In this document: piece by piece, positions 38,569-48,883 of the stretch
Layout: each line of letters opens with the position of its first letter
Numbering within the stretch: the stretch's first letter is position 1
DNA from: Microtetraspora fusca
GTDB lineage: Bacteria > Actinomycetota > Actinomycetes > Streptosporangiales > Streptosporangiaceae
DNA: 64,000 nucleotides
Direction: 5' to 3'
Assembly (NCBI RefSeq): GCF_001570365.1
Contig: NZ_BBYK01000038.1
Coordinates: 418,787-482,786, forward strand
Made by a program: the position numbers and the translations under genes
The notes under the pieces: generated by a model
The model's input: only the letters and a program-made list of their open reading frames with translations
Database searches by the model: none
Told to the model about the DNA's origin: nothing

Positions 38569-38956
38569 GGTCGGGCATTCTCCTTCGTGGTGGCGGAGGT
38601 CCTACGCCTCACTTCCCCTCCCCATGCCCGGGGTGAGGGCCCCGGCCTCCGACCGGGGGTCTCCCATGTGGTCCGGCGTTCCTCCTGGGAACGCCGCCTT
38701 CACGGGTGTGACGCGCGATTACTTTTCACTGGTCCCACATGGCTCGAGTCCGCTACTTGAGCGGACTCTCATGGGGACCTTCTCTGCGACCCTGGACGAG
38801 CCCGCCTTGCCTCTGCCCCTTCGCGGCCCGCCTTCGGCGAGCCACCGGATGCCCCGGCTCGGCTTCCTCTCGTCCGGACTGGTCGAGTCCGCCTCGCCTC
38901 GTACGCACTCGGTCCGCTTTCGCGGACCGCACCGTGCCCGGCTCGGCTTCCTCGCC
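38569..38956. other. hairpin-rich spacer between rpmJ and rpsM
   Basis: 388 bp inside the ribosomal block. Three perfect hairpins: 38674-38696 (9 bp, CGGCGTTCC), 38746-38768 (9 bp, GAGTCCGCT) and 38910-38929 (8 bp, CGGTCCGC). The phrase CCCGGCTCGGCTTCCTC occurs twice (near 38855 and 38936). No conserved ORF. Confidence 0.65.
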
Positions 38957-39070
38957 TTAGCCCTGGCGCTGCTTGTGGCGCAGGTTGTCGCAGATCACCA
39001 TGACGCGACCGTGCCGGCGGATCACCTTGCACTTGTCGCAGATCTTCTTGACGCTCGGCTTGACCTTCAT
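38957..39070 (-). CDS. rpmJ: 50S ribosomal protein L36 (zinc-binding form)
   Basis: 37 residues: [20 protein letters not shown] onward. Zinc ligands Cys11, Cys14, Cys27 and His32 are all present. Start ATG 39070, stop TAA 38957. Lies 48 bp after infA. Confidence 0.97.
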   Translation of the reverse strand: MKVKPSVKKICDKCKVIRRHGRVMVICDNLRHKQRQG

Positions 39071-39118
39071 AGTCCCTAGTTCGTTCCTCAGACGGCCCGC
39101 CCTGTTGTGGAGGGGGGC

Positions 39119-39340
39119 TTACTTGTATCGGTAGACGATCCGCCCGCGACTCAGGTCGTAGGGGCTCAGTTCCACGACCACCCGGTCGTCCGGAAGAATC
39201 CGGATGTAGTGCATCCGCATTCGTCCGCTGATGTGGGCCAGGACCTTATGGCCGTTGTCGAGCTGCACCCGGAACATCGCGTTCGGGAGCGACTCAACCA
39301 CAGTGCCCTCGATCTCGATGGCGCCGTCTTTCTTGGCCAT
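39119..39340 (-). CDS. infA: translation initiation factor IF-1
   Basis: 73-residue OB-fold protein that blocks the A site during initiation. [40 protein letters not shown] and [22 protein letters not shown] C-terminus with RIVYRYK. First gene of infA-rpmJ-rpsM, behind its own promoter region. Confidence 0.98.
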   Translation of the reverse strand: MAKKDGAIEIEGTVVESLPNAMFRVQLDNGHKVLAHISGRMRMHYIRILPDDRVVVELSPYDLSRGRIVYRYK

Positions 39341-39473
39341 GTCCCTCGCGTTTCACTGATCGGTCGTCTGAGGCTTCGGATCACTACGCAGCCGCGACCT
39401 TCATCGCGCTTCCAGAGAGCGGCGGCCAGCAAGGCCACCTACCGCGCAAAAGGTCATAGTGAGCCGACAAAGG

Positions 39474-39503
39474 AGTGTACGGCAACCCGCCCAGAAATGC
39501 GAA
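39474..39503 (-). promoter_or_regulatory. possible infA promoter
   Basis: Minus-strand TTCGCA (39503-39498), 18-bp spacer, TACACT (39479-39474). Four of six -35 positions match consensus. The 5' leader would be about 125 nt. Confidence 0.45.
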
Positions 39504-39730
39504 ACGGGCTGCGGCGTCTCCATACCAGCAGCCAGGCTACCCCAGATCACCGTCTCGTCACGCACCGCCGTACGCGATGGGGACGGGGCGGGTTCACTCG
39601 CTCTGCCCGCCGTTCCGGGGCCGCCGATCGCCCGGTGAGGCGGACGCGGCGGGATCGAGCCGGCCGGCTGTCGTAGACCACCTACCCCGAGGCCGCCGTC
39701 GTGATCACACGTGGCGGGTAAAGAGCGCGC

Positions 39731-39750
39731 CCGTCCCGCGTACGGGACGG
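39731..39750 (-). terminator. hairpin after the DUF1707 gene
   Basis: Perfect 8-bp stem CCGTCCCG/CGGGACGG with a CGTA loop, 14 bp past the stop. On the minus strand CTCTTTA follows. Confidence 0.55.
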
Positions 39751-39763
39751 CGCACCGCCCGGG

Positions 39764-40201
39764 TCACGGCCGGCGCTGTTCCTTCCCGAAGAGCGTGCCG
39801 GCCAGCAGGATGGCGCCCCACGGCCCCATCACCCACAACGGCCACGGATAGACCCAGTGGACCGACGTGACGACGACGATGAGCCAGATGACCCAGTTGA
39901 TCGCGCTCGCGGTCGCCCAGGCGGCCCAGGCGGCCTTGAGCCCCGTCTGGCGGCTGCGGGCGGGCCGCTGACGCGCCTGGGCGGAGGCCGTCGCGGGGAG
40001 CCGGTGGAGGTCGATGTCCGGCAGGTCCACCGTCAGCTTGGACAGCTCGCCGTACGTCTTGCTCGCGTAGACCTGCGCCAACCGATCGTTGAACTCGTCG
40101 ACGGTCAACCTGCCCTCGGCGACGTGCTCCCGCAACGCGGCGGCGACCCGATCACGGTCGCCGTCGGAGGCTCGCATATCCGGAGTTGCCGCCATCACCA
40201 T
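39764..40201 (-). CDS. DUF1707 domain membrane protein
   Basis: 145 residues. N-terminal DUF1707 domain (about 8-65): MRASDGDRDRVAAALREHVA, GRLTVDEFNDRLAQVYASKT and LPDIDLH. Two hydrophobic helices follow (about 95-112 and 120-137), with a short basic end. DUF1707 is a small putative regulatory or protein-binding module; function unknown. The start is uncertain among ATG 40201, GTG 40198 and ATG 40195, all close to a GGGAG. Confidence 0.8.
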   Translation of the reverse strand: MVMAATPDMRASDGDRDRVAAALREHVAEGRLTVDEFNDRLAQVYASKTYGELSKLTVDLPDIDLHRLPATASAQARQRPARSRQTGLKAAWAAWATASAINWVIWLIVVVTSVHWVYPWPLWVMGPWGAILLAGTLFGKEQRRP

Positions 40202-40269
40202 CTACTCCCGCCGCTCCGCATGGTTAGCCCCATTATGTGGCACGAGCGGGCGAAGGGGGCTCAGGGAAA

Positions 40270-41097
40270 TCAGGCCTGTCCGCCGGAACCCGCGACGGGC
40301 TCGCCGAAGCGGGACGCTCCGCCGTCGATCGCGGTGAGCACCAGGGGGCCGTTCTCCGTCACCGCGACGCTGTGTTCGAAGTGGGCCGACGCCTTGCCGT
40401 CCACAGTGACGACCGTCCAGTCGTCGGCCAGGACCCGGGTGCGGTCGGTGCCGAGGTTGACCATGGGCTCGATCGCGAAGCACATGCCCGGCTCGAAGCG
40501 CGGGCCCCTCCCGGGGCGGCCGTGGTTGGCGACCCACGGGTCCATGTGCATCTCGGTCCCGATGCCGTGCCCGCCGTACTCCTGCGGGATGCCGTAGCGG
40601 CCCTGGGAACGCACGTACTTCTCCACCTGGAAGCCGATGTCCGACAGGTGGCCGCCGACGCGGAGCGCGGCGATGCCGCGCCACATGGCCTCCTCGGTCA
40701 CCCGCATCAGCTCGGTCAGCGCGGGATCGACCTCGCCGACCGCGACGGTGATCGCGGAGTCGCCGTGCCAGCCGTCCAGGATCGCCCCGCAGTCGATGGA
40801 GATGATGTCACCCTCGCGCAGCTTGCGCCGGTCGGTGGGGATGCCGTGGACGACCTCGTCGTTCACCGAGGCGCAGATGGTCGCGGGGAAGCCCTGGTAG
40901 CCCTTGAACGACGGAATCGCACCCGCGTCCCTGATCGCCTTCTCCGCGATGACGTCCAGGTCGAGCGGAGTCAGGCCGGGTTCGACCGACGAGCGCAGCA
41001 GCTCGAGCGTCTTGCCGACGACCAGACCGGCCGCCCGCATCTTCTCCAGCTGCTCAGGCGTCTTCACCTGGATTCCGTGCTTGTTCTTCTTGAACAC
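40270..41097 (-). CDS. map: type I methionine aminopeptidase
   Basis: Removes initiator Met from new proteins. 275 residues. Metal ligands fall in IDCGAILDGWHGDSAITVAV (Asp102, Asp113), GHGIGTEMHMDPWVANHG (His177), AIEPMVNLG (Glu210) and a Glu near FEHSVAV. GTG start 41097. An N-terminal SH3-binding or zinc-finger extension is lacking. Between adk and the DUF1707 gene; a hairpin separates it from adk. Confidence 0.96.
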   Translation of the reverse strand: MFKKNKHGIQVKTPEQLEKMRAAGLVVGKTLELLRSSVEPGLTPLDLDVIAEKAIRDAGAIPSFKGYQGFPATICASVNDEVVHGIPTDRRKLREGDIISIDCGAILDGWHGDSAITVAVGEVDPALTELMRVTEEAMWRGIAALRVGGHLSDIGFQVEKYVRSQGRYGIPQEYGGHGIGTEMHMDPWVANHGRPGRGPRFEPGMCFAIEPMVNLGTDRTRVLADDWTVVTVDGKASAHFEHSVAVTENGPLVLTAIDGGASRFGEPVAGSGGQA

Positions 41098-41167
41098 TCT
41101 GGCACCCCCTGGGGTGTTCTAACGGCCGGACTATCAGGCCAATTCCCCCGATTCTGCCCTAAAGCGC

Positions 41168-41199
41168 CGGACGCCATCCCACATATGGGATGGCGTCCG
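41168..41199 (-). terminator. hairpin between adk and map
   Basis: Perfect 14-bp stem (CGGACGCCATCCCA and complement) with a CATA loop, 13 bp after the adk stop. On the minus strand only CGCTTTAG follows, so termination may be partial. Confidence 0.7.
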
Positions 41200-41211
41200 A
41201 AAGGGAGAGCG

Positions 41212-41865
41212 TCAGTTAGGGGACGTGCGCAACGCCGCCAGCGCCCGTCGGGTGATCTCGTCGACCGGTCCGGTCGCGTCCACCCGTACGAGGATCCCCT
41301 CGTCCGAATAGAAGTTGATCAACGGGGACGTCTGCTCCTGGTAGACCTCCAGGCGCCGCCTGATGGTCTCCTCGCGGTCGTCGTCACGCTGGAACAGCTC
41401 GCCGCCGCACGCGTCGCAGACGCCCGCCACCGAAGGGGGGTCGAAGTCGACGTGCCACACCTTGCCGCACTGGCGGCAGGTACGCCGGCCGGCGAGGCGT
41501 CGTACGACCTCCTCGTCGTCGACGACCAGCTCCAGAACGATGTCCAGTCCGGTGCCGAACTCGGCCAGCATCTTCTGCAAGATCTGCGCCTGCGGCACGT
41601 TGCGCGGGAAGCCGTCCAGCAGGAAGCCCTGCTGCGCGTCCTCCTCGCTCAGCCGATCGCGGACCATGGCGACCGTCACCTCGTCGGGGACGAGGTCGCC
41701 GCGGTCCATGTACCCCTTGGCAAGCTTGCCGAGTTCCGTGCCACCGGAGACGTTGGCGCGGAAGATGTCACCTGTCGAGATTTTCGGGATCGACAGATGC
41801 GATGCGATGAACTGGGCCTGCGTCCCCTTGCCCGCTCCGGGGGGCCCGACCAAGACGACGCGCAC
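41212..41865 (-). CDS. adk: adenylate kinase (zinc LID)
   Basis: Interconverts AMP+ATP and 2 ADP. 217 residues. P-loop [10 protein letters not shown] (7-16), AMP site TGDIFR and FLLDGFPR. The LID domain has Cys130, Cys133, Cys150 and Cys153, forming a structural zinc site. GTG start 41865 shares one base with the secY TAG (TAGTG), so the genes are coupled. Confidence 0.97.
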   Translation of the reverse strand: MRVVLVGPPGAGKGTQAQFIASHLSIPKISTGDIFRANVSGGTELGKLAKGYMDRGDLVPDEVTVAMVRDRLSEEDAQQGFLLDGFPRNVPQAQILQKMLAEFGTGLDIVLELVVDDEEVVRRLAGRRTCRQCGKVWHVDFDPPSVAGVCDACGGELFQRDDDREETIRRRLEVYQEQTSPLINFYSDEGILVRVDATGPVDEITRRALAALRTSPN

Positions 41866-43172
41866 TATCTCAGGAAGCCCTCGTAGTTACGCTGCTGAAG
41901 CTGGCTCTCGATCTGCTTGACCGTGTCCAGGCCGACACCAACCATGATGAGAATGCTGGTCCCTCCGAACGGGAAGTTCTGGCTCGCACCGACCACCGCC
42001 AGCGCGAGGATCGGGATCAGCGAGATGACACCCAGATACGGCGCACCGGCGGCCGTGAGCCGCGTGAGCACGTAGTTGAGGTACTCAGCGGTCGGCCGGC
42101 CCGGACGGATGCCCGGGATGAACCCACCGTACTTCTTCATGTTGTCGGCGACTTCAACGGGGTTGAAGGTAATGGACACGTAGAAGTAGGTGAAGAAGAG
42201 GATCAGCGCGAAGAACGTGACCATGTAGACGGGGTGGTCGCCCGTCACCAGGTTCTGGGCCAGCCATTCGACGATCGGGCCGGGGTTCTCTTTCCGCCCG
42301 AAGATGGTGACCAGCAGCTGGGGCAGGTACAGCAGCGACGAGGCGAAGATGACCGGGATGATGCCGGCCTGGTTCACCTTGAGCGGGATGTAGGTGGAGG
42401 TCCCGCCGTACATGCGGCGGCCCACCATGCGCTTCGCGTACTGCACCGGGACGCGGCGCTGCGCCTGCTCGATGAAGACGACCACGGCGATCATCACGAT
42501 GCCGACGATCATCACCATGACGAACTTGAACGCGCTCTGCCGGAAGATGTTCATCAGCTCGGACGGGAAGACCGCGACGACCTGCGTGAAGATCAGGATC
42601 GACATGCCGTTCCCGATACCGCGGTCGGTCACGAGCTCGCCCAGCCACATGATCACCGCGGTGCCCGCGGTCATCGTGATCACCATGGTGACCAGCGTGA
42701 AGATGTCCTCGTTCAGGAGGATCGGCAGATTGTTGTTCGGGAAGAGCTGTCCCGAGCGCGCCAGTGCGACGAAAGCCGTCGACTGGAGGATGGCGAGACC
42801 GATGGTCAGATATCGCGTGTACTGCGTGATCTTCGCGGTACCCGCCTGGCCTTCCTTCTTCAGGGCCTCGAGGCGGGGAATAACGACGGTCAGCAGCTGC
42901 AGGATGATGCTCGCCGTGATGTACGGCATGATGCCCAGGGCGAACACTGAAAGTTTCAGCAGCGCGCCACCGCTGAACAGCTGGACCATCCCGTAGATGT
43001 TGCCGCTGTCGCCCGCCTGCGCTTGCTGCAGAGCTTTGGCGACGTTCTCGGAGTTGACACCCGGGGTCGGCAGCACCGAGCCGAGCCGGAACAGCGCGAT
43101 GATGCCCAATGTGAAGAGCAGCTTCTTGCGCAGGTCAGGCGTCCGGAATGCCCGAGTAATCGCGGATAGCAC
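41865..43172 (-). CDS. secY: preprotein translocase subunit SecY
   Basis: Central channel of the Sec translocon. 435 residues with about ten membrane helices. [20 protein letters not shown] starts TM1, the plug follows, and [20 protein letters not shown] marks the loop before TM7. The start is GTG 43172, with AGGAGG 4-5 nt upstream; earlier in-frame sequence has no SecY homology. Its presence in the spc operon, before adk and map, is standard. Confidence 0.97.
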   Translation of the reverse strand: MLSAITRAFRTPDLRKKLLFTLGIIALFRLGSVLPTPGVNSENVAKALQQAQAGDSGNIYGMVQLFSGGALLKLSVFALGIMPYITASIILQLLTVVIPRLEALKKEGQAGTAKITQYTRYLTIGLAILQSTAFVALARSGQLFPNNNLPILLNEDIFTLVTMVITMTAGTAVIMWLGELVTDRGIGNGMSILIFTQVVAVFPSELMNIFRQSAFKFVMVMIVGIVMIAVVVFIEQAQRRVPVQYAKRMVGRRMYGGTSTYIPLKVNQAGIIPVIFASSLLYLPQLLVTIFGRKENPGPIVEWLAQNLVTGDHPVYMVTFFALILFFTYFYVSITFNPVEVADNMKKYGGFIPGIRPGRPTAEYLNYVLTRLTAAGAPYLGVISLIPILALAVVGASQNFPFGGTSILIMVGVGLDTVKQIESQLQQRNYEGFLR

Positions 43173-43295
43173 GGTACCTCCTGCGCGCCTGTGACGCGTA
43201 AAGGTCGGCGATGACGCGAAGGCGTGCATCGGGATGTCTATTTGCGAGTGATCGACGGGACAGAGCCCGCGTTCAGCGAACTCTAACGCACTACG

Positions 43296-43326
43296 GGCGC
43301 GGAGGCTCATAACGAACCTCCGCGCC
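43296..43326 (-). terminator. hairpin between rplO and secY
   Basis: 10-bp stem GGCGCGGAGG/CCTCCGCGCC with an 11-nt loop in the 167-bp gap. No clear T-tract on the minus strand; may be an attenuator or mRNA processing site. Confidence 0.45.
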
Positions 43327-43339
43327 TCGCATTACGTGC

Positions 43340-43795
43340 CTAAAGCTCGGAAACCGAGCCACCGGCCGCAGTGATCTTCTCCTTGGCCGAAGCAGAGAAG
43401 GCGTGCACCTTCACGTTCAACGCCACAGAGATCTCACCGGTTCCCAGCACCTTGACGAGCTGGTTCTTGCGGACCGCGCCCTTCGCGACCAGACCCTCGA
43501 CGGTGACCTCGCCACCCTCGGGGTACAGCTCGCCGAGCTTGTCCAGGTTGACGACCTGGTAGGTCGTCTTGAACAGCGCGTTCGAGAAGCCCTTCAGCTT
43601 CGGCAGCCGCCGCTGGAGCGGGATCTGGCCACCCTCGAAGCCGAGCGGGACGGTCGTACGCGACTTGGTGCCCTTCGTACCGCGACCGGCGGTCTTCCCC
43701 TTGGACGCCTCGCCACGACCCTTGCGGATCTTGGCCTTGTTGGCACCGGGAGCCGGGCGCAGGTCGTGGAGCTTGAGCGGAGCGTTCTCAGGCAT
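43340..43795 (-). CDS. rplO: 50S ribosomal protein L15
   Basis: 151 residues. [20 protein letters not shown], the Gly/Lys-rich [10 protein letters not shown] segment and [19 protein letters not shown] are diagnostic. Two bases separate it from rpmD. Confidence 0.98.
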   Translation of the reverse strand: MPENAPLKLHDLRPAPGANKAKIRKGRGEASKGKTAGRGTKGTKSRTTVPLGFEGGQIPLQRRLPKLKGFSNALFKTTYQVVNLDKLGELYPEGGEVTVEGLVAKGAVRKNQLVKVLGTGEISVALNVKVHAFSASAKEKITAAGGSVSEL

Positions 43796-43797
43796 GA

Positions 43798-43980
43798 CTA
43801 GTCGACCTCTTCCACCTCGACGAGGTGCGTCACCACGGCGACCATGCCCCGGATCTCCGGGCGGTCCTCCTTGACGACGACATCGCCGATTCGCTTCAGG
43901 CCCAGCGAGCGCAGCGAGTCACGCTGGTTCTGCTTGCCACCGATCTTGGAGCGGACCTGGGTGATCTTCAGACGCGCCAT
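43798..43980 (-). CDS. rpmD: 50S ribosomal protein L30
   Basis: 60 residues, full length: [20 protein letters not shown], then [20 protein letters not shown]. Between rpsE and rplO with gaps of 3 and 2 bp. Confidence 0.97.
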   Translation of the reverse strand: MARLKITQVRSKIGGKQNQRDSLRSLGLKRIGDVVVKEDRPEIRGMVAVVTHLVEVEEVD

Positions 43981-43983
43981 GGA

Positions 43984-44616
43984 CTAGCTCACCGCCTTCG
44001 CTGCCGCGGCGGCCTCGGCGAGGCCCTCGGCCCGCGCCTTCAGCATCGCCTTGGGAGCGACGTCCTCGATCGGCAGGCCACGACGGGCCGCGATCTCCTC
44101 GGGCCGGCTGAGGCCCTTCAGAGCCGCCACCGTGGCGTGCACGATGTTGATCGGGTTGTCCGAGCCGAGCGACTTGGACAGGACATCGTGGATGCCGGCG
44201 CACTCCAGGACGGCGCGCACCGGACCACCCGCGATGACACCGGTACCGGGCGAAGCCGGACGCAGGAGGACGACGCCGGCGGCGTCCTCGCCCTGCACGG
44301 TGTGCGGGATGGTGCCCAGGATGCGCGGCACCTTGAAGAAGTGCTTCTTGGCCTCTTCGACACCCTTGGCGATCGCCGCGGGCACCTCCTTGGCCTTGCC
44401 GTATCCGACACCGACCAGGCCGTTGCCGTCGCCGACGATGACCAGCGCGGTGAAGCTGAAGCGCCGACCACCCTTGACGACCTTGGCCACTCGGTTGATC
44501 TTTACGACGCGCTCGATGTACGAGACGCCCTTGTCGGCGGCGCCACCGCGGCGATCGTCACGACGGTCCCGCCGCTCGCCACCGCCGCCGGCGCCGCGAC
44601 GCGGAGCTGCAGCCAT
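43984..44616 (-). CDS. rpsE: 30S ribosomal protein S5
   Basis: 210 residues. The first 30 are an Arg/Gly/Asp-rich extension typical of actinobacteria. Core: [40 protein letters not shown] and [21 protein letters not shown]5 controls decoding fidelity. 70 bp after rplR. Confidence 0.98.
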   Translation of the reverse strand: MAAAPRRGAGGGGERRDRRDDRRGGAADKGVSYIERVVKINRVAKVVKGGRRFSFTALVIVGDGNGLVGVGYGKAKEVPAAIAKGVEEAKKHFFKVPRILGTIPHTVQGEDAAGVVLLRPASPGTGVIAGGPVRAVLECAGIHDVLSKSLGSDNPINIVHATVAALKGLSRPEEIAARRGLPIEDVAPKAMLKARAEGLAEAAAAAKAVS

Positions 44617-44686
44617 CAGTGGTTCCTCTTCTCATTGCTCATCAGACGGGCCATTCGGTGCATCTCGCACCCTCGGAACGGAGTCA

Positions 44687-45064
44687 TCAGAACTCCAGCC
44701 CGCTTTCGCGGGCGCTGTCCGCGAGGGCCGCGATGCGTCCCGCGTAACGGTTGCCACCGCGGTCGAAGACGACGGCGGTGATCCCGGCGGTCTTGGCCCG
44801 CTGAGCGAGAAGCTCGCCGACCTTCTTCGCCTTGTCGGTCTTGTCACCCTCAGCGTGGCGCAGCGTGGGGTCCATGGTGGACGCGCTCACCAGCGTGTGG
44901 CCCTGGGTGTCGTCGACGATCTGCACGAACAGGTGCCGGGCAGAGCGGTTGACGACCAGGCGCGGGCGCTCCTGCGTGCCGAAGAGGTTCTTGCGGACAC
45001 GGATGTGACGGCGGGCTCGCGAAACGGCGCGAGCGGCGGTGTGCTTGCCGTACTTCGCGGTCAT
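44687..45064 (-). CDS. rplR: 50S ribosomal protein L18
   Basis: 125 residues. [35 protein letters not shown] and [20 protein letters not shown]. Binds 5S rRNA with L5. Two bases after rplF. Confidence 0.98.
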   Translation of the reverse strand: MTAKYGKHTAARAVSRARRHIRVRKNLFGTQERPRLVVNRSARHLFVQIVDDTQGHTLVSASTMDPTLRHAEGDKTDKAKKVGELLAQRAKTAGITAVVFDRGGNRYAGRIAALADSARESGLEF

Positions 45065-45066
45065 CG

Positions 45067-45609
45067 CTACTTACCAGCCTTTCCGACCTTGCGGCGGATA
45101 ACTTCGCCCTGGTAGCGCACACCCTTGCCCTTGTAGGGGTCGGGCTTGCGCAACTTACGGATGTTCGCGGCGACCTCGCCGACCTTCTGCTTGTCGATGC
45201 CGTCCACGTGGAACAGGGTCGGCTTCTCGACGCGGAAGGAGACACCCTCAGGGGCGTCCACGATCACCGGGTGGCTGAAGCCGAGAGAGAACTCCAGCTG
45301 CGTCGGGCCCTTGGCCTGGACGCGGTAACCGACACCGACGATCTCGAGCGTCTTGCTGTAGCCCTGCGTCACGCCGGCCACCATGTTGGCGATCAGCGTG
45401 CGGGACAGGCCGTGCAGCGCACGGACCCGGTTCTCGTCGTTGGGACGGGTGACGGCGATGTTGCCGTCCTCGGCCCGAGCCACCTCGATGGGCTCTGCGA
45501 CCGTGTGAGAGAGCGTGCCCTTCGGGCCCTTGACCTGGACATCCCGGCCGTTGATGGTGATGTCAACACCACTCGGTACGGGGATGGGCAGCCGTCCGAT
45601 TCTCGACAT
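45067..45609 (-). CDS. rplF: 50S ribosomal protein L6
   Basis: 180 residues. [34 protein letters not shown] and the C-terminal [20 protein letters not shown]. Lies near the factor-binding site of 50S. 18 bp after rpsH. Confidence 0.98.
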   Translation of the reverse strand: MSRIGRLPIPVPSGVDITINGRDVQVKGPKGTLSHTVAEPIEVARAEDGNIAVTRPNDENRVRALHGLSRTLIANMVAGVTQGYSKTLEIVGVGYRVQAKGPTQLEFSLGFSHPVIVDAPEGVSFRVEKPTLFHVDGIDKQKVGEVAANIRKLRKPDPYKGKGVRYQGEVIRRKVGKAGK

Positions 45610-45627
45610 GCTGGATTCCTCCCCTCG

Positions 45628-46026
45628 TTACCAGACGTAGGCGAGGACTTCCCCGCCCACTCCACGCTTGCCGGCCTGCTTGTCGGTCATGAGGCCGCCG
45701 GACGTCGAAATGATCGCGACGCCCAAGCCGCCCAGGACGCGGGGCAGGTTGTCCTTCTTTGCATAGACCCGCAGACCGGGCTTGGATACCCGGCGCAGGC
45801 CCGCGAGCGAACGCTCACGGCTCGGCCCGAACTTCAGCTCCACCACGAGGTTCTTGCCGACCTTGGCGTCCTCGACGCTCCAGGCCTGGATGTAGCCCTC
45901 CTGCTGGAGGATCTCGGCGATGTGCGCCTTGATCTTCGAGTACGGCATGGTCACGGTGTCGTGATAGGCCGAGTTCGCGTTACGCAGACGCGTCAACATG
46001 TCTGCGATCGGGTCGGTCATCGTCAT
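45628..46026 (-). CDS. rpsH: 30S ribosomal protein S8
   Basis: 132 residues from ATG 46026, or 130 from ATG 46020. [40 protein letters not shown] and the C-terminal [11 protein letters not shown]. Central assembly protein of 30S. 162 bp from rpsN, with a 9-bp hairpin in the gap (46157-46182). Confidence 0.98.
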   Translation of the reverse strand: MTMTDPIADMLTRLRNANSAYHDTVTMPYSKIKAHIAEILQQEGYIQAWSVEDAKVGKNLVVELKFGPSRERSLAGLRRVSKPGLRVYAKKDNLPRVLGGLGVAIISTSGGLMTDKQAGKRGVGGEVLAYVW

Positions 46027-46156
46027 GGCCGGTGGCCTTCCTCACCGTGGTTTCCACCTGTTCGTCCGTGTCACCAGACACGCGGTGGACCTACGGTGCG
46101 GTCGTGGACGCCTGGAGGCGTCCGGTTGATATGACTTCTGGATGCGGCGGGCGCCG

Positions 46157-46182
46157 CGCGGGGCCACGGTATCGGCCCCGCG
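46157..46182 (-). other. hairpin in the rpsN-rpsH gap
   Basis: Perfect 9-bp stem CGCGGGGCC/GGCCCCGCG with an 8-nt loop, 7 bp past the rpsN stop and 130 bp before rpsH. No T-tract. Confidence 0.5.
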
Positions 46183-46188
46183 ACGGGA

Positions 46189-46374
46189 CTACCAGCTCGA
46201 CTTGGTGATGCCGGGCAGCTCGCCCCGGTGCGCCATCTCGCGGAAGCACACGCGGCAGAGCCCGAACTTGCGGTACACAGCGCGGGGACGGCCGCAGCGC
46301 GAGCACCGAGTGTACGCCCGGACCTCGAACTTCGCCTTGCGCGCTGCCTTGACCTTAAGCGACGTCTTCGCCAT
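46189..46374 (-). CDS. rpsN: 30S ribosomal protein S14 type Z (zinc-binding)
   Basis: 61 residues. CSRC and CRVC supply four zinc-binding cysteines; [20 protein letters not shown] is conserved. The short zinc form is encoded in the spc operon; a zinc-free long S14 often lies elsewhere under Zur control. Two bases after rplE. Confidence 0.97.
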   Translation of the reverse strand: MAKTSLKVKAARKAKFEVRAYTRCSRCGRPRAVYRKFGLCRVCFREMAHRGELPGITKSSW

Positions 46375-46376
46375 GA

Positions 46377-46946
46377 TCAGGCCTCCTTGAACGGGAATCC
46401 GAGGAGCTTCAGCAGCGCCCGGCCCTGGTCGTCGTTCGTTGCGGTGGTCACGACCGTGATGTCCATGCCCCGCTGCCGGTCGACCTTGTCCTGGTCGACC
46501 TCGTGGAACATGACCTGCTCGGTGAGCCCGAAGGTGTAGTTGCCGTTGCCGTCGAACTGCTTCGGCGAGAGGCCGCGGAAGTCCCGAATACGCGGGAGGG
46601 CCAGCGACAGCAGCCGGTCAAGGAACTCCCACATGCGGTCGCCGCGCAGCGTCACGTGGGCGCCGATCGGCATGCCCTCACGCAGCTTGAACTGCGCGAT
46701 GGACTTGCGGGCGCGGGCCACGGCGGGCTTCTGACCGGTGATCACGGTGAGGTCGCGGACGGCGCCCTCGATCAGCTTGGAGTCGCGAGCGGCCTCGCCG
46801 ACACCCATGTTCACCTTGATCTTGGTGATCGTGGGCACCAGCATGATGTTCTCGATGCCGAACTCCTCGCGCAGCTTCGCGATGATCTCCTCGCGGTAGC
46901 GCTGCTTGAGACGCGGGATCGTGCGCTCTTCAGTCGTGGCGGTCAT
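46377..46946 (-). CDS. rplE: 50S ribosomal protein L5
   Basis: 189 residues. [58 protein letters not shown] and the [11 protein letters not shown] end. Binds 5S rRNA and P-site tRNA. ATG shares its A with the rplX TGA (TGATG). Confidence 0.98.
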   Translation of the reverse strand: MTATTEERTIPRLKQRYREEIIAKLREEFGIENIMLVPTITKIKVNMGVGEAARDSKLIEGAVRDLTVITGQKPAVARARKSIAQFKLREGMPIGAHVTLRGDRMWEFLDRLLSLALPRIRDFRGLSPKQFDGNGNYTFGLTEQVMFHEVDQDKVDRQRGMDITVVTTATNDDQGRALLKLLGFPFKEA

Positions 46947-47245
46947 CAGTTGTCCTCACCCGTCTTGTCGGCCTTCTCGTCGGCCTTCTTCTCGGGCTTC
47001 TCGTCATCCTTGAGCTTCTTGACGTTGCTCACGTGGATGGGAGCCTCCATGGTCTGCACGCCGCCTTCCTTGGCGCCACGCGGGCCCTGGTGGGTCACCT
47101 TGGAGTGCTTCTTGACCAGGTTGACACCCTCGACCACCACGCGGTCCTCGCGCGGGAGCGCGGCGATGACGCGGCCCTTGGCACCCTTGTCCTTGCCGGC
47201 GATGACCTGGACGAGGTCACCCTTCTTCACATGCAGCTTCGACAT
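46946..47245 (-). CDS. rplX: 50S ribosomal protein L24
   Basis: 99 residues. [20 protein letters not shown] (KOW motif) and [14 protein letters not shown]. The C-terminal 22 residues are a Lys/Asp/Glu-rich tail. Begins immediately after the rplN stop. Confidence 0.97.
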   Translation of the reverse strand: MSKLHVKKGDLVQVIAGKDKGAKGRVIAALPREDRVVVEGVNLVKKHSKVTHQGPRGAKEGGVQTMEAPIHVSNVKKLKDDEKPEKKADEKADKTGEDN

Positions 47246-47614
47246 CTACAACACCTCCGGAGCGAGCGAGATGATGCGCATGAACTTCTTGTCGCGCAGC
47301 TCCCGGCCGACGGGGCCGAAGATACGCGTGCCCCGGGGGTCACCGCTGTCCTTGATGATGACCGCGGCGTTCTCGTCGAAGCGGATGTAGGAGCCATCGG
47401 GGCGGCGGCGCTCCTTGGCGGTGCGCACCACGACAGCCTTGACAACGTCGCCCTTCTTCACGCCGCCGCCGGGAATGGCATCCTTCACCGTCGCAACGAT
47501 GATGTCGCCGATGCCCGCGTAGCGCCGGCCCGAGCCGCCGAGCACCCGGATGCAGAGGATCTCCTTGGCACCCGTGTTGTCGGCGACCTTGAGTCGCGAC
47601 TCCTGCTGGATCAC
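47246..47614 (-). CDS. rplN: 50S ribosomal protein L14
   Basis: 122 residues, GTG start. [34 protein letters not shown] and [20 protein letters not shown]. First gene after a 343-bp spacer downstream of rpsQ, so it may have its own promoter. Confidence 0.98.
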   Translation of the reverse strand: MIQQESRLKVADNTGAKEILCIRVLGGSGRRYAGIGDIIVATVKDAIPGGGVKKGDVVKAVVVRTAKERRRPDGSYIRFDENAAVIIKDSGDPRGTRIFGPVGRELRDKKFMRIISLAPEVL

Positions 47615-47957
47615 GTCAACTCCTGTTTGTCGCGCCGGTTCTCACCTGGGAGGCGAGCCTGGCGGAACCTGATGTGGTCTTGTTCCCCCGGCGACAGCCG
47701 TCCGGTCGGGTCCACCTCACCGCGCACCGTGCCGCACGGCTTACGCCGTCCGGCCGTGCCCGGCTCGGTCGCCCCTCCGGCGCACCGCCGCCGCAGGCGG
47801 ACCGGGCCCGTCTGGGCCCGACCCCTTGGACACCGTCATGGGGGGCGGTCTCCCACCCCCCACGAGGCGCGTTCTGTGCGGGTGGTCCGGGGGCCTTTCC
47901 CGGCCGGTACGGCTCTCGCCGACCGCCCCGGGAACGGGCCCGCCGTCCCTCCCTGGC
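47615..47957. other. spacer between rpsQ and rplN
   Basis: 343 bp inside the operon. Hairpins at 47803-47820 (7 bp, CGGGCCC) and 47839-47862 (7 bp, TGGGGGG). No conserved ORF and no clear promoter seen. Confidence 0.6.
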
Positions 47958-48233
47958 TTACTTGGCCTTCTCGAGGATCTCCACGACCCGCCAGCGCTTG
48001 CTGGCGGACATCGGCCGGGTCTCCATCAGGAGAACGCGGTCGCCGACTCCGCAGGTGTTCTGCTCGTCGTGCGCCTTGTACTTGGTCGTACGGCGGATGA
48101 CCTTGCCGTACAGGGGGTGCTTCACGCGGTCCTCGACGGCGACGACGACGGTCTTGTCCATCTTGTCGCTCACCACGAGACCCTCACGGGTCTTGCGGTA
48201 GTTCCGCACCGTCTTCTCGGTTGTCTCAGCCAT
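47958..48233 (-). CDS. rpsQ: 30S ribosomal protein S17
   Basis: 91 residues from ATG 48233. [40 protein letters not shown] and [20 protein letters not shown]. Overlaps the rpmC end by 8 bp. Confidence 0.97.
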   Translation of the reverse strand: MAETTEKTVRNYRKTREGLVVSDKMDKTVVVAVEDRVKHPLYGKVIRRTTKYKAHDEQNTCGVGDRVLLMETRPMSASKRWRVVEILEKAK

Positions 48234-48462
48234 CGCTCGACTCCTTCTCGACCGTGACGATGCCGAGCTCGCGCTCACGCATCACGGTGTAGATACGGGC
48301 GATCTCGCGGCGGACGGCGCGCAGCCGCCCGTGGCTCTCCAACTGTCCGGTCGCCGCCTGGAAGCGGAGGTTGAACAGCTCCTCCTTGGCTTCCTTCAGC
48401 TTCTGGACCAGAGCCTCCTGGTCCTCCACACGCAGCTCACCGGCGGTCAGGCCCTTAGCCAT
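48226..48462 (-). CDS. rpmC: 50S ribosomal protein L29
   Basis: 78 residues. [20 protein letters not shown], then [20 protein letters not shown] and [14 protein letters not shown]. At the exit tunnel beside L23. Its ATG overlaps the rplP TGA (TGATG). Confidence 0.97.
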   Translation of the reverse strand: MAKGLTAGELRVEDQEALVQKLKEAKEELFNLRFQAATGQLESHGRLRAVRREIARIYTVMRERELGIVTVEKESSDG

Positions 48463-48881
48463 CACGCCTCACCCACTTCACGCTTAACGAACCGGCACTT
48501 CATGGGGAGCTTGTGCATCGCGCGCCGCAGGGCCTCACGGGCCACCGGCTCGGCGACACCCGAGAGCTCGAACATGACGCGACCGGGCTTGACATTGGCG
48601 ATCCACCACTCCGGCGAACCCTTACCGGAACCCATGCGGGTCTCGGCCGGCTTCTTGGTGAGGGGACGGTCCGGGTAGATGTTGATCCACACCTTGCCGC
48701 CACGGCGGATGTGCCGGGTCATGGCGATACGAGCCGACTCGATCTGGCGGTTGGTCACGTAGGAGTGCTCAAGCGCCTGGATGCCGAACTCGCCGAACAC
48801 GACCCTGGTGCCGCCCTTGGCGGCGCCGCTGCGGTCGGGCCGGTGCTGCTTACGGTGCTTGACCCTGCGCGGGATCAGCAT
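48462..48881 (-). CDS. rplP: 50S ribosomal protein L16
   Basis: 139 residues. [40 protein letters not shown] and [20 protein letters not shown]. Organises the A-site tRNA-binding region. Two bases after rpsC. Confidence 0.98.
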   Translation of the reverse strand: MLIPRRVKHRKQHRPDRSGAAKGGTRVVFGEFGIQALEHSYVTNRQIESARIAMTRHIRRGGKVWINIYPDRPLTKKPAETRMGSGKGSPEWWIANVKPGRVMFELSGVAEPVAREALRRAMHKLPMKCRFVKREVGEA

Positions 48882-48883
48882 GG

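Larger units (their letters stand above)
39341..39763. other. intergenic region, DUF1707 gene to infA
   Basis: 423 bp. It contains the hairpin at 39731-39750, which ends the upstream transcript, and a possible infA promoter at 39474-39503. No conserved coding sequence. Confidence 0.55.

Noticed and set aside
37102-46374. Zinc-binding S4, L36 and S14 as evidence of unusual zinc control
   Set aside because: The C+ forms are the normal copies in these operons; any zinc-free paralogues would lie elsewhere, and nothing here shows Zur regulation.
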